From Novipirellula aureliae (GTDB lineage: Bacteria > Planctomycetota > Planctomycetia > Pirellulales > Pirellulaceae): a DNA stretch of 64,000 nucleotides. The position numbers were made by a program, and so were the translations under genes. The stretch lies in the NCBI RefSeq assembly GCF_007860185.1, contig NZ_SJPY01000006.1, forward strand, positions 186,845 through 250,844, written 5' to 3'. Every line of letters begins with the position of its first letter. The stretch's first letter is position 1. Below are positions 8,784-17,465 of the stretch, one piece after another. The notes below the pieces were generated by a model. The model worked only from the letters and a program-made list of their open reading frames with translations. It had not been told where the DNA came from and searched no databases.

Positions 8784-9607
8784 TTTACACGACACGAATA
8801 CCTCGTCGCCGAGCACGGCGGCGGAGATGATAGCGGCGGTGCGTGCGGTGACAACGCATCGTATCGAGATAATCAGGGCGTCCTGCGATACTACACAACT
8901 TTTTTTCCAGAGTCCTTCGCCCATTCACACCAAGTGGCTTGCTCTTGTCCCAACCATACCAAAATCGGTGGAGCAGCCGAGGGCGTCACACCCCGCTTGC
9001 CCGGCGTCACCTGCCGTGCTAACCGATCGAGCCGCTTCAAACGATCCACGAGCGACATTGGCAAGTAGCCTTTCTCACGGCAACACTTGCCGCTATCGCT
9101 AGCCCGGATGATTCATCGGCTTGCAAATTGTTTTGCTAACGTCTACGCCTTAAAGCGTTTACGTTCATTGCTCGAAAAACAGTCTGCGTATTAGCCGTTT
9201 TGGCGTTAGCGGGCTGTCGCTTTGTCACCGCTTGATTTTAGGCTTGGCCAAAGAGTGGCTGGGGCGTCTTGCCCCAGTAAGCGGCCGCTGGAAGCCACAG
9301 CCACGAACGATGCTTACCCTCACTCCTTCGTTGGGACAAAGCACGAGGTGAACTTGTGATATGCGAGGGCAGCATCAGAAGGTTGCACGAAAGCCGCCGC
9401 CGTTGCTATACTGACTCTCCCGCACCGCCCGCAAGGTGGATAATTCTGCGAAGTTTTTTCAATTCCATGTAGGCGACAATATCCGACGTTCCACCGCTGC
9501 GGATCTCCAGCCACGCAAAGCCGCAGCGATCGCAATATGGATCGCAATACGCTATCCCAGTCAATTCCGACTTTATTGAATCATAGTCTTAATCGGGAAA
9601 CCTTCTT

Positions 9608-9913
9608 ATGTACGACATGAAAATGATGCAGCAGCTCAACAACTACGCCGAACTGGCGCCAGATGCTTGGGAGGCATTTGTCGCGTTCGACAAAGCCACG
9701 TTTGCCGACGGCAAGGTGCCCGCCAAAACCAAGGAACTGATCGCCGTTGCCGTTGCGCTGACCACTCAATGTTCATACTGCATCGAGATTCACACCAAAC
9801 GGGCAAAACAGGCTGGCAATACTGATGAAGAAATTGCAGAAACGGTGATGGTCGCTGCTGCACTGCGTGCTGGCGGCGCTGTAACGCATGGAACTCATTG
9901 CATCGCAAAATAA
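9608..9913 (+). CDS. AhpD-like / carboxymuconolactone decarboxylase-family protein
   Basis: A 101-residue cytoplasmic protein of the alkylhydroperoxidase AhpD-like fold. The redox motif is intact: C55-S-Y-C58, with H62 in EIHTKRA and an upstream Glu in KELIAVAVAL. Length and layout match the small single-domain members (about 100-110 residues) that act as thiol peroxidases or unassigned disulfide redox proteins. The helix AETVMVAAALRAGGAVTHG closes the fold. Start ATG 9608 follows weakly purine-rich AATCGGGAAA. The gene stands alone, with no peroxiredoxin partner. Family assignment is firm; the electron donor and substrate are unknown. Confidence 0.85.
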   Translation: MYDMKMMQQLNNYAELAPDAWEAFVAFDKATFADGKVPAKTKELIAVAVALTTQCSYCIEIHTKRAKQAGNTDEEIAETVMVAAALRAGGAVTHGTHCIAK

Positions 9914-10209
9914 TCGACCCTCTATGTAGGAGTGCGTTTGAGCGAATGGTAAGCAATCTGTAGCGTCCCTTTCTTTAAAGGCGGTTTGCATAAATTGGCA
10001 CAAAGAGGCGTGAACAAATTGACCATTGATCAATCGTTTCCAGATGACTTTTTGATGTTAAATCGCCTACGCGGTGGAACTCCATTTCCCTACATGGTGA
10101 TATGTACCTCAACGATGTTGAAACCATGACCGACAACGAGATCCTCCTTTATGAACAAGTGGATGCTCCATGGCTAGGATAGCCTGGGGATTACGAGGTG
10201 GGGAATTGC

Positions 10210-10734
10210 ATGAGCTTAGAAATTGGTGCCGATCGACAAATCGATCGTAGTCGTGTTCCGGGCGAACTTGAGGAATTCACGTCGCTCGTAAGAAGACTGG
10301 GGTACGACGCGCAACGGGATCAGGACCATTTTGCTAGGCAAATGTCTGATTTGAGAAATGAGGAAGCCTCTGAGATTGTTGCGGCTGGGATCGCCTTACG
10401 TGCGAAGGTGAGTGTTTGGGGTAAGTCGCTGACTGGTGGTGATCCGTCACAGTGTGCAGCGTTGGCGGACGACAATGATCATCCCTATTGGGCATTCATC
10501 GATGCGTTGACAGTGATCGATCTGCTCGACACGGCTGACGAGTTGACTCCAGAAGCTCAGGCGAGGGCGCATGCGGATGCTTTAAGAATTAGGTTCGGTG
10601 ACATTGCCGAAAAGGCAGAGCAACTGTTTCGCGATAGGGACTATAGAGAGTACATCACGGCAATTGAGCCGTTTGAGTCGCTCTTGTCCAACGCCCAGCA
10701 AGCGAAACTAAGAATCGCGAGAAAGCGAAGCTAG
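10210..10734 (+). CDS. Hypothetical cytoplasmic protein
   Basis: A 174-residue charged, helix-rich protein with no signal peptide and no family I recognise. Residues about 85-125 (HPYWAFIDALTVIDLLDTAD) form a hydrophobic helix flanked by acidic segments, and the C terminus is basic (LRIARKRS). I prefer ATG 10210 over GTG 10198 because GAGGTGGGG at 10195-10203 sits at good spacing before the ATG and would fall inside the longer version. A 26-codon frame at 10102-10182 (MYLNDVETMTDNEILLYEQ) lies just upstream in the same frame, ending in TAG. It may be a leader peptide or part of a formerly longer gene. No functional link to the neighbouring sulfatase is evident. Confidence 0.5.
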   Translation: MSLEIGADRQIDRSRVPGELEEFTSLVRRLGYDAQRDQDHFARQMSDLRNEEASEIVAAGIALRAKVSVWGKSLTGGDPSQCAALADDNDHPYWAFIDALTVIDLLDTADELTPEAQARAHADALRIRFGDIAEKAEQLFRDRDYREYITAIEPFESLLSNAQQAKLRIARKRS

Positions 10735-10957
10735 CGGTTCGTCCACATTTGATTTGAGGGTAGCCGATCTGGCCAGAGATCGAATCAACGCAATGAATAC
10801 CGTCCAAAGTCTGGCGACGTCGGCAACGGCCAACTCCAGCTGCAAATCGTTGATAGTATATAATGTGAGAACGCTCTATGATCGACCTTCGATTAATGCG
10901 TCCCGAGAACATGTGCAATTCTCGCTAAGAAAAAACATTCTGGAGATTCCGTTTGAG

Positions 10958-12508
10958 ATGAAACGCTACCCAATTCCAATGAGACGTATCGAGCTGTTGA
11001 TACTATTGATCCTGCTTGCAACCATTCCGATAGCGCGCGCTGCCGGTCCGAAGGATCAGCCCAACATTATCTTTCTGATGACGGATGACCAACGATGGGA
11101 CAATATGGGTTGTTACGGACGGCCAGAGTTCAAAACGCCGAATCTCGATGCGTTGGCCGAACAGGGTGTGATCTTTGATCAGGCCTTTGATACGGTGGCC
11201 ATTTGCATGCCGAGCCGGGTCACCATGATGACAGGACGCTATATTTCCAGCCATCGCGTTGGTTTCGTAGCTCCGAACGACTATACCCTTTCCCAAGCCG
11301 ATTTCGGTCAAGGCTATCCTGCACAGCTCAAGAATGCTGGCTATCGCACCGGTTTTATTGGCAAGGTGGGCTTCACGGTCAGCAAAGAGGCAAAGCGGCC
11401 ATGGGCGGGGGTGCCGTATGATTACCAAGGGAATATGGGAAACGTCTTTGATTTTTTTGCGGGCGCAGAGACGACGGAAGAGAAGGCGTTGGAGGTGTGG
11501 CCTGAGAATGATCCGAAACTGCAGGCCATCTTCAAAAACAAGAAGAAGGGGGAAAGCCGTACGCTGAGAACCGGAGAAACGATCCTGCATTTTCTTGATA
11601 CGCAGCCCGAGGACCAGCCGTTCTGTCTGTCGGTCAGTTTTTATGCCGTAAAGCATGACAGCAACAGCCATATGTACATGCCGCATTACGAGCTATTCAA
11701 AGACTATGATTTTTCGGTTCCGGACAACTGGGTCGAAGGCGCAAATGAAAGCCTGCCACAAGTGGTCAAGGACCATGCCCGCGGCGTGTACCTGCACCGT
11801 GATCGGACGTCGACGCCAGCGCTTTACCAGCGGCAAGTGCGGCGCTTCGCCACTCAAGGCTACACCGTCGATCAGCAAGTCGGACGGATGATGGAAAAGC
11901 TGAAAGAGATGGGGCAGTTAGAAAACACAGTTATTATTTACACCAGTGATAACGGTCGTTTTCAGGGGTCGCATGGCCTCTTCGATAAATGCATCCTCTA
12001 CGAAGAAGCAGTCAAGGCCCCGCTGATTGTCTACGACGGCCGAATGGATGCCTCCAAACGAGGGCGTCGGGAAGAGGCGTTGATTTCTTCCGTCGATATG
12101 GCCCCGACCATTCTTTCGCTCGCTGGCCTAGAGCAACCAAAGATCATGCAGGGCCGCGATTTCAGCGGGGTGCTGAACCAAACGCAAGATATGTCCAGCT
12201 GGCGAGATGCGGTCCTGATCGAAAACCTTTTCCTGGTTTCAATGTTCAATGCGAAAAATAAACCAAACGCGTTGGAGATAAATCAAGGCGTGATTGACCG
12301 CAATGAATCGTACCGTTCCCGCGGCGTGCGGACCGACCGCTACAAATATTTTGTCTATTACGAACACAATCCGCCGATTGAAGAGCTCTACGATATCGAG
12401 AAAGACCCACAGGAACAGAACAATCTAGTGAACAATCCAGAATACGCCGAGCCATTGAAAAAACTGCGGAAGCGGACGGAAGAATTGTATTCAGAAGCGG
12501 TTCAGTAG
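10958..12508 (+). CDS. Secreted sulfatase (CMPSR type)
   Basis: A 516-residue sulfatase. I start it at ATG 10958 because it begins a signal peptide (RRIELLILLILLATIPIARA) with GGAGATTCCGTTTGAG upstream; the open frame extends 68 codons further without protein-like sequence. Metal ligands are in IFLMTDDQRWDNMGCYG and the formylglycine site is C83 in ICMPSRVTMMTG. A second metal motif lies in YTSDNGRFQGSHG. The spacer between signature and core is long and includes a FDFFAGAETTEEKALEVWP insertion-like stretch. It should remove sulfate from an exogenous glycan. No same-strand gene is close enough for a sure operon; a hairpin follows at 12679. Confidence 0.88.
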   Translation: MKRYPIPMRRIELLILLILLATIPIARAAGPKDQPNIIFLMTDDQRWDNMGCYGRPEFKTPNLDALAEQGVIFDQAFDTVAICMPSRVTMMTGRYISSHRVGFVAPNDYTLSQADFGQGYPAQLKNAGYRTGFIGKVGFTVSKEAKRPWAGVPYDYQGNMGNVFDFFAGAETTEEKALEVWPENDPKLQAIFKNKKKGESRTLRTGETILHFLDTQPEDQPFCLSVSFYAVKHDSNSHMYMPHYELFKDYDFSVPDNWVEGANESLPQVVKDHARGVYLHRDRTSTPALYQRQVRRFATQGYTVDQQVGRMMEKLKEMGQLENTVIIYTSDNGRFQGSHGLFDKCILYEEAVKAPLIVYDGRMDASKRGRREEALISSVDMAPTILSLAGLEQPKIMQGRDFSGVLNQTQDMSSWRDAVLIENLFLVSMFNAKNKPNALEINQGVIDRNESYRSRGVRTDRYKYFVYYEHNPPIEELYDIEKDPQEQNNLVNNPEYAEPLKKLRKRTEELYSEAVQ

Positions 12509-12678
12509 TGAAAGCGGGCTGCGAGGGAATGGGGAGCGAAGAGCGGGTTCGCCTCCATTTGCCGACACCGCGTATCGTCCATCCACATCCAAACGTTCAT
12601 TTTCGCGATCGCTTCAAAGCAGGGTAGGGTTGAGATGATTCTTCATGCAAGGACCTCAAAGAAGCCTGGCCACCTTTC

Positions 12679-12713
12679 AATAACCATACAACTTCTTTGT
12701 ACGGTTATTGTTT
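12679..12713 (+). terminator. AT-rich hairpin, possible terminator
   Basis: caataaccataca and tgtacggttattg form a 13-bp stem (one mismatch) around a short loop, followed by ttt. It lies 170 bp after the sulfatase stop and 80 bp before the next start. The stem is AT-rich and the T-tract is short, so termination is only likely. Confidence 0.45.
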
Positions 12714-12792
12714 CATTGAACTCGTTGGGTTACACTCAATCGATTCCTGCCGCCTAATATTTCCCGCCGCCTGATACCTTTGGAGAGTAACT

Positions 12793-14505
12793 TTGATTCC
12801 TTCAAAACAGTCTTGGATCGCTTCTTTCGCCATCACCTTCAGCTGTTGTCTTGCGTTGGACGCGGCTGCTCAAAAACCAGTGGAGGTTACTGCCTCCATT
12901 CAATCCAATGATGAGGATACAGAGCACGGCGTTCTGAAAGTCACGCTAGATATCAAAGAAGGATGGCACACTAACGATGAAGCCGACGAAGATTCTATCA
13001 CGTCAACCGCGATCAGTTTGAAATTACCCGCTGGGGCAACCGAGGTTGGAGAATGGGAACGCCCACTGGGAATGCCATCGAATAATTCCCTGCAAACGTC
13101 CATCTTCGAAGGCCAAGTTACATTCCGTCGAAAGATCAAAATTAACGACAGTGCGCTCGGCAAGGATATCGGCGTCACGGTTCGGTATCAGGCCTGCAAC
13201 GACTCCGTCTGCAACGCTCCTCAGAAAAGCGATTTGACCGTTCGCATTCCTGACGCAACGACTTTGCCAAAATCTAAAGTGGCGACCGATCCGGTTTTCG
13301 ATTCGCCGGTTATTATCATGGTGTACGATGATTCGCGGGACACCAACTCCAAATTGAGATTTCCCTCGCCGGCGATTTATGACGTCGATGGGGATGGTCA
13401 GCTAGAACTTGTGAGTGGCTCGCTCATGGGGCATATTGGTGTGTATGAGAACACCAATACATCCGGAAAAGGCGACCCGATCTGGGGCCCACGTGAGCCG
13501 CTCAAAAATTCGGAAGGAGATATAATCCGCTCGCCCAATTGGTGTTGTGTTGGGGCCAGTTCACAGCTGGTGGACATGAACGGCGATGGTCGTCTGGATA
13601 TACTAATCGGTAGTTTTAGCGGAGTGCCGCGTTGGATCGAGCGTACCGAAAACGGATACGGTGAGTCCGCGTTCGTCGTTGACAAGAATGGCGACGCCGT
13701 CGTGATCGGCGATTTTTGGAACTACGAAACCGAAGCATGGGATAAAACGAATCGGTCTGGTTCAGAAGGTCATTGTTCGTCAGTGGCTGCAGTCGATTGG
13801 GATGACGACGGTGACCAAGATTTGTTGCTTGGCGACTACCTTGACGGAAAGTTGTTCCTGCGTCTGAACGAAGGCAGCGCAAAGGAAACAAAGTTCGCCG
13901 TGAAGAATGAAGCCGTGAAAGTTGGCGGAGTTCCTGTCATGTTCGCCCACGGCATGGGAGCTCCACGAGTCGCTGACTGGAACGGGGACGGCTTGTTCGA
14001 CATCATCATCGGCTCGATTGCGGGTGAAATTGCCCTGCTGGAGAATTCCGGCTCCAAGGGTTCGCCTCGCTTCGAAAAGCAGATAACTCTGTTTGAATTA
14101 CTGCCCGGAAAAGCGGGCTCCAAGATCGCCAAGCGAGTGGAAAGCAAAGACGGCCTGCCAGCGACACCAGGCTCGTCTTTCCATGTCGATGTTGTCGATT
14201 ATGACGGCGACGGCGATCTTGACTTGCTCGTCGGCACGCGTTGTAAATGGCTGCCAACCCCCGTCAAAGAACCCACGAAAGAAGACGAAGCTCATTTGGC
14301 GGCGCTTTCAGACAAAATTGACGAAACGTACGCCGCGTACAAGAATGCCCGAGATCTGGCGAATACCAATGGGTCCACCAGATCGTCGACATCGGAGAGC
14401 AGTAAACTGTTTAGCCAATACAACAAACTTAGGGTCGAGCGGTCCAGGTTGATAGAAGGTCCGGTCGAGACCGGCAACTTCATTTGGTTATTTCGCAGAA
14501 ATTAG
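12793..14505 (+). CDS. Secreted DsbD-alpha-like domain fused to FG-GAP repeats
   Basis: A 570-residue exported protein with a TTG start at 12793 (GGAGAG at 12782-12787). Signal peptide about 1-26 (SFAITFSCCLALDAAA). Residues about 30-155 resemble the N-terminal domain of the thiol:disulfide interchange protein DsbD (KEGWHTND, VRYQACNDSVCNAP) with the paired cysteines C135 and C140. The rest carries five FG-GAP/VCBS-type calcium-binding repeats: DVDGDGQLELVSG, DMNGDGRLDILIG, DWDDDGDQDLLLG, DWNGDGLFDIIIG and DYDGDGDLDLLVG. Together they should form a beta-propeller. The combination suggests a periplasmic or surface redox-binding protein. No partner gene is adjacent and the function is unproven. 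Confidence 0.8.
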   Translation: MIPSKQSWIASFAITFSCCLALDAAAQKPVEVTASIQSNDEDTEHGVLKVTLDIKEGWHTNDEADEDSITSTAISLKLPAGATEVGEWERPLGMPSNNSLQTSIFEGQVTFRRKIKINDSALGKDIGVTVRYQACNDSVCNAPQKSDLTVRIPDATTLPKSKVATDPVFDSPVIIMVYDDSRDTNSKLRFPSPAIYDVDGDGQLELVSGSLMGHIGVYENTNTSGKGDPIWGPREPLKNSEGDIIRSPNWCCVGASSQLVDMNGDGRLDILIGSFSGVPRWIERTENGYGESAFVVDKNGDAVVIGDFWNYETEAWDKTNRSGSEGHCSSVAAVDWDDDGDQDLLLGDYLDGKLFLRLNEGSAKETKFAVKNEAVKVGGVPVMFAHGMGAPRVADWNGDGLFDIIIGSIAGEIALLENSGSKGSPRFEKQITLFELLPGKAGSKIAKRVESKDGLPATPGSSFHVDVVDYDGDGDLDLLVGTRCKWLPTPVKEPTKEDEAHLAALSDKIDETYAAYKNARDLANTNGSTRSSTSESSKLFSQYNKLRVERSRLIEGPVETGNFIWLFRRN

Positions 14506-14872
14506 AATCGAGAGCACCGAAATCGATGCATCTTTCAAAGCATTCGAACGAATGCTTGCACAGGTTCGGCGGAACGTTTTTCCTGAGCTGCTTGACCTTC
14601 ATTTGATCTTCTAGCGAAAGAGGGCGAGATCCTAGCTTCGGGCGAAAGTCTCCGTGGTGAGAAGCTAGAAGAGACGACCGCCCCCGCGATAAAGAAGAAG
14701 TTCCAAGATTGAGCGAAGCAAAGCACAGCCATGGCCAAGCTTGAAATGCCTCGCCAAGGAGTGAGCCTAGACCTGCGTTAACTACGAAAGTCTTCCAATT
14801 CATGATACTTCTCTCCCACTGTGATAGCTATTGATTGTCGAACGACACGATCAATCAATGTTTGGCCGTCGC
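14506..14872. other. Intergenic region between convergent genes
   Basis: 367 bp between the FG-GAP gene and the S51 peptidase gene. A minus-strand frame of 107 codons (14480-14803) has a GGGAGAG stretch before its ATG and a hydrophobic start (MNWKTFVVNAGLGSLLGEAF), but it overlaps the FG-GAP gene and its remainder is not protein-like. I do not call it. No clear terminator is visible. Confidence 0.4.
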
Positions 14873-16516
14873 TCACTTGTCGTCGGGCGATCTTCTGGTG
14901 GTGTCCTTGACCACCTGTCGCTTTAACAGGTCGTATTCCGATCCCGCCGGCAGCGCGACGAAGTCTGGCTTTCCAGGAGTGACCGGCTGGTTGCGATCAT
15001 AGAAGTGGACTTTGCCACGACCGATGACCTGTGCGATTGACTTTTGCACTAGAATGGCAGTGGATTCGTCGATTCCAATCCCCAAGAGCTGCGGATACCG
15101 TTCCACCAAGGCAGTCATGTCCTGATACCGATTGCGTTGCGTGAAGTGTTGATCGATTGCAACGCCATCGAGAAACCCGAGTCCGCCGCGTTCGTAACCA
15201 AAGGCCATGATCTTGGAGTTGCCGATCGGTGTGGCGCGGGCGAGATAGCGGGCTTGAATGGAAGCACCAGCCGACGAACCCGCGATGACTCCGCCACGAT
15301 CGAGCACTTCTTTCATCAGCCGGTGAGCCGCCGTGCCGTAGTACGAATCGGCAAAGTTCCACTGACGACCGCCACCAAAATAAATGCCAGTCGCGTCTCT
15401 TAAAGGTTCGAGGAATTCATCATCGGAGTTGGCCTGATTGCGATCCTTGGTATGGATGAAGGTCGCATCTTTCACGCCCGCGCGTTTCCAACTTTGAACC
15501 ATCCCCTGCTGATTGCCAACGTCGTCCTGTTCGGAACAGGGCACATAGACCAACTTCGCGTTTTTGACGCCGCCGGCCAATCGGATGAACTGATCCATTA
15601 GTCCGCGTGGCGAGCCACCACCGCCAACGATGATCAACGTTCCGTTTTTGACAGAGGGTTCGCGAGGCTGTTCGGCAGGGAACGGAGGTAGCGTGCGATC
15701 GATCGCGTCACGCCGCCACTGGGTCAGATCCAGCAAGGCGTTTTCCGGATCACGTGACCGCCGGTTCGCTACAGTGATCGAGCGAACTCGACTCGGTTCG
15801 CGATCGTTACCCTTCAACACAAACGTCGCCTTGCCCGTTCCCGCGACTCTGATCTTTCGCCCCGACAAAACAAGCGCGGTGTGCTTATCCAAACCGATTC
15901 CCACACTGTGTTTTTTTGCCGCAAGGATGGTGAGCAATCGGGCCTGATCGGCCGAACCGTCGAAGTCCGTTTCCAAAATACAGTCCGGAAGTAGATTCAG
16001 GCCCTCCAAAGCGGGCGGGCTACCGTCATCGCTTTCGAAGTAAGCTTGAGCGACAATCTCGGCGACACCACCGAGTGCGACGAGCAGGTTACCATCGTCA
16101 ATAAAATGGTGGAACGCGCCGTTGGCCTCGCGAATTTCGCTGGCGATCTTCTTGCCCAACGGTTCCGCAGAGTGCCAAACCACAACATCGTATTCGCGTA
16201 GCAGAGATTCAATTTCTTCGATCGTCTTGGGGACATCGGGAAATTCGAGTTCTTCGCTTTCGGCGAACAACTCAGTGAACGATGTCTTCATCGCATCGGT
16301 CGATGGAGCCAGCACGACGGCGGTCTTCTTTTGACGATCCGACTCGCTAACCAAGCTGGTAAGAACGGCGGCATCCTCAAGGTTTCCTGCGACAACAATC
16401 CGCCCGTTGATCTTCAGATCCTGCGGCCAGTGTTCGAACTTTTCGTCGAACACCTGCGCGATGCACGGGACCGCCATGGCAAGGAAAAAGGCTAGCGGTA
16501 TTAGAATCGATTTCAT
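14873..16516 (-). CDS. Secreted S51 (cyanophycinase-like) peptidase with duplicated module
   Basis: A 547-residue exported protein (signal peptide about 1-21, ILIPLAFFLAMAVPCIAQ). Residues about 290-535 form a complete peptidase S51 module. It has GTLIIVGGGGSPRG, GIYFGGGRQWNF, and the nucleophile motif AGSSAGAS with the catalytic serine near S415, then GIGIDESTAILVQ. Residues about 38-235 repeat the same layout in degenerate form: RIVVAGN, YDVVVWHSAEP, LLVALGGVAEIV where the nucleophile motif should be, and GIGLDKHTALVLSGRK. S51 members cleave cyanophycin or isoaspartyl-type peptides; the substrate here is unknown. The DUF1080 gene ends 6 bp upstream of this start, so the two are probably co-transcribed. 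Confidence 0.85.
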   Translation of the reverse strand: MKSILIPLAFFLAMAVPCIAQVFDEKFEHWPQDLKINGRIVVAGNLEDAAVLTSLVSESDRQKKTAVVLAPSTDAMKTSFTELFAESEELEFPDVPKTIEEIESLLREYDVVVWHSAEPLGKKIASEIREANGAFHHFIDDGNLLVALGGVAEIVAQAYFESDDGSPPALEGLNLLPDCILETDFDGSADQARLLTILAAKKHSVGIGLDKHTALVLSGRKIRVAGTGKATFVLKGNDREPSRVRSITVANRRSRDPENALLDLTQWRRDAIDRTLPPFPAEQPREPSVKNGTLIIVGGGGSPRGLMDQFIRLAGGVKNAKLVYVPCSEQDDVGNQQGMVQSWKRAGVKDATFIHTKDRNQANSDDEFLEPLRDATGIYFGGGRQWNFADSYYGTAAHRLMKEVLDRGGVIAGSSAGASIQARYLARATPIGNSKIMAFGYERGGLGFLDGVAIDQHFTQRNRYQDMTALVERYPQLLGIGIDESTAILVQKSIAQVIGRGKVHFYDRNQPVTPGKPDFVALPAGSEYDLLKRQVVKDTTRRSPDDK

Positions 16517-16522
16517 GTGAAC

Positions 16523-17176
16523 TTACGGCAGTTTTTTGAGCTGTATGTGTCGATATTCCATTTGACCAAAATCCCCTTCTAAACCAATCGGCCCCGTCTC
16601 GGGGAGTTGGAGAGTCTCCTCGAGGACTTCTCCATTGCAGGTGCACCGTGCAACGCCGTCGTTGACGGTGACTTCGATTTGGTTCCAATCTTGTGGCTTG
16701 TATTTTTTCAGTTCGTTGTAGGGGCCAGCAACGAGGTAGTCACGACACTGAAGTTGTGGCTTGCGAATGAAGATGCCGCTGTCTGCTTTGACCGATGCTC
16801 GAAATTCAAGCTTCAGTACGAAGTTCTCTGGGAATTCCGCAACCGTGTAGAGTTGGCCCGTCAGACGATCGGATTCCTCGGGAAAACGGACGGTGAGAAT
16901 TCCGTCTTGGACCGAGTAGCGACCATCGCTATCGGACGCCGTTTTTCCCTCAAAGTTTTCAATCACCGCACCAGCTTTGGGCTCGCGTCGGGCGGTCTTG
17001 GCGCGAAAGCACCAGCCACTGAGATCCTTTCCGTTGAACAACGAGACAAAGCCCGGTTCGGGATTCCAGCCGTCCGCTTTCGACGAAACAACACCCGAAG
17101 TCAAGCTTTCCTGGCCAAACAGGGTGGTCCCCATCAACAAGACCATCCAAACCACAAGTGAATCCCGTTTCTTCAT
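16523..17176 (-). CDS. Secreted DUF1080 (3-keto-disaccharide hydrolase-type) protein
   Basis: A 217-residue exported protein with signal peptide about 1-21 (LVVWMVLLMGTTLFGQ). It carries the DUF1080 signature FVSLFNGKDLSGWCF, followed by the jelly-roll strands YSVQDGILTVRFPE, NFVLKLEFRASVKADSGIF and GPIGLEGDFGQMEYRHIQL. DUF1080 proteins are concanavalin-like and some hydrolyse 3-keto-glycosides; they are abundant in planctomycetes, commonly beside Gfo/Idh/MocA oxidoreductases. Length is normal for a single-domain member. It lies 6 bp upstream of the S51 peptidase gene, so the pair forms a small operon. The link between the two functions is not obvious. Confidence 0.85.
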   Translation of the reverse strand: MKKRDSLVVWMVLLMGTTLFGQESLTSGVVSSKADGWNPEPGFVSLFNGKDLSGWCFRAKTARREPKAGAVIENFEGKTASDSDGRYSVQDGILTVRFPEESDRLTGQLYTVAEFPENFVLKLEFRASVKADSGIFIRKPQLQCRDYLVAGPYNELKKYKPQDWNQIEVTVNDGVARCTCNGEVLEETLQLPETGPIGLEGDFGQMEYRHIQLKKLP

Positions 17177-17465
17177 TCGATCATTCCCAATTTGTGAGTG
17201 CTTTACTTGAACGTACTATCTAAAAATTCTGACCACTACGCTAGGCGTGGACTAACGCTCTACATGGTTCGATTCGCTATCCGCGATAACCTGTAACAAT
17301 CGATGTCGCCGTTTTCTTCAGCTTACCAGTATGGCTTTACGTGAAATAGAGTCAATGTTGGGCTTGGCAATGAGGGCAGCCGTCCGTTGATTCCCCACAA
17401 AAGAGCTCTCATCCCGAAGAGGCTGTGATTGATTGTAGCGGAAGTCGTCGCGGCAAAATATTTTC

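Larger units (their letters stand above)
8483..9607. other. Long intergenic region of palindromes, no supported gene
   Basis: 1.1 kb between two plus-strand genes. It contains the palindrome at 8612-8660, the inverted MITE-like copy at 8664-8783, a 20-bp element end tagcccggatgattcatcgg at 9100-9119 (also at 48863), and a perfect small hairpin ctggggc/gccccag at 9259-9277. Short open frames on both strands show no recognisable protein and are not called. Confidence 0.6.

Noticed and set aside
10754-10957. 68-codon N-terminal extension of the sulfatase
   Set aside because: It is not protein-like and would bury the signal peptide that starts at 10958.
14480-14803. 107-codon minus-strand frame with GGGAGAG before its ATG
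   Set aside because: It overlaps the FG-GAP gene and its second half is not protein-like. The hydrophobic start alone is not enough to call a gene.
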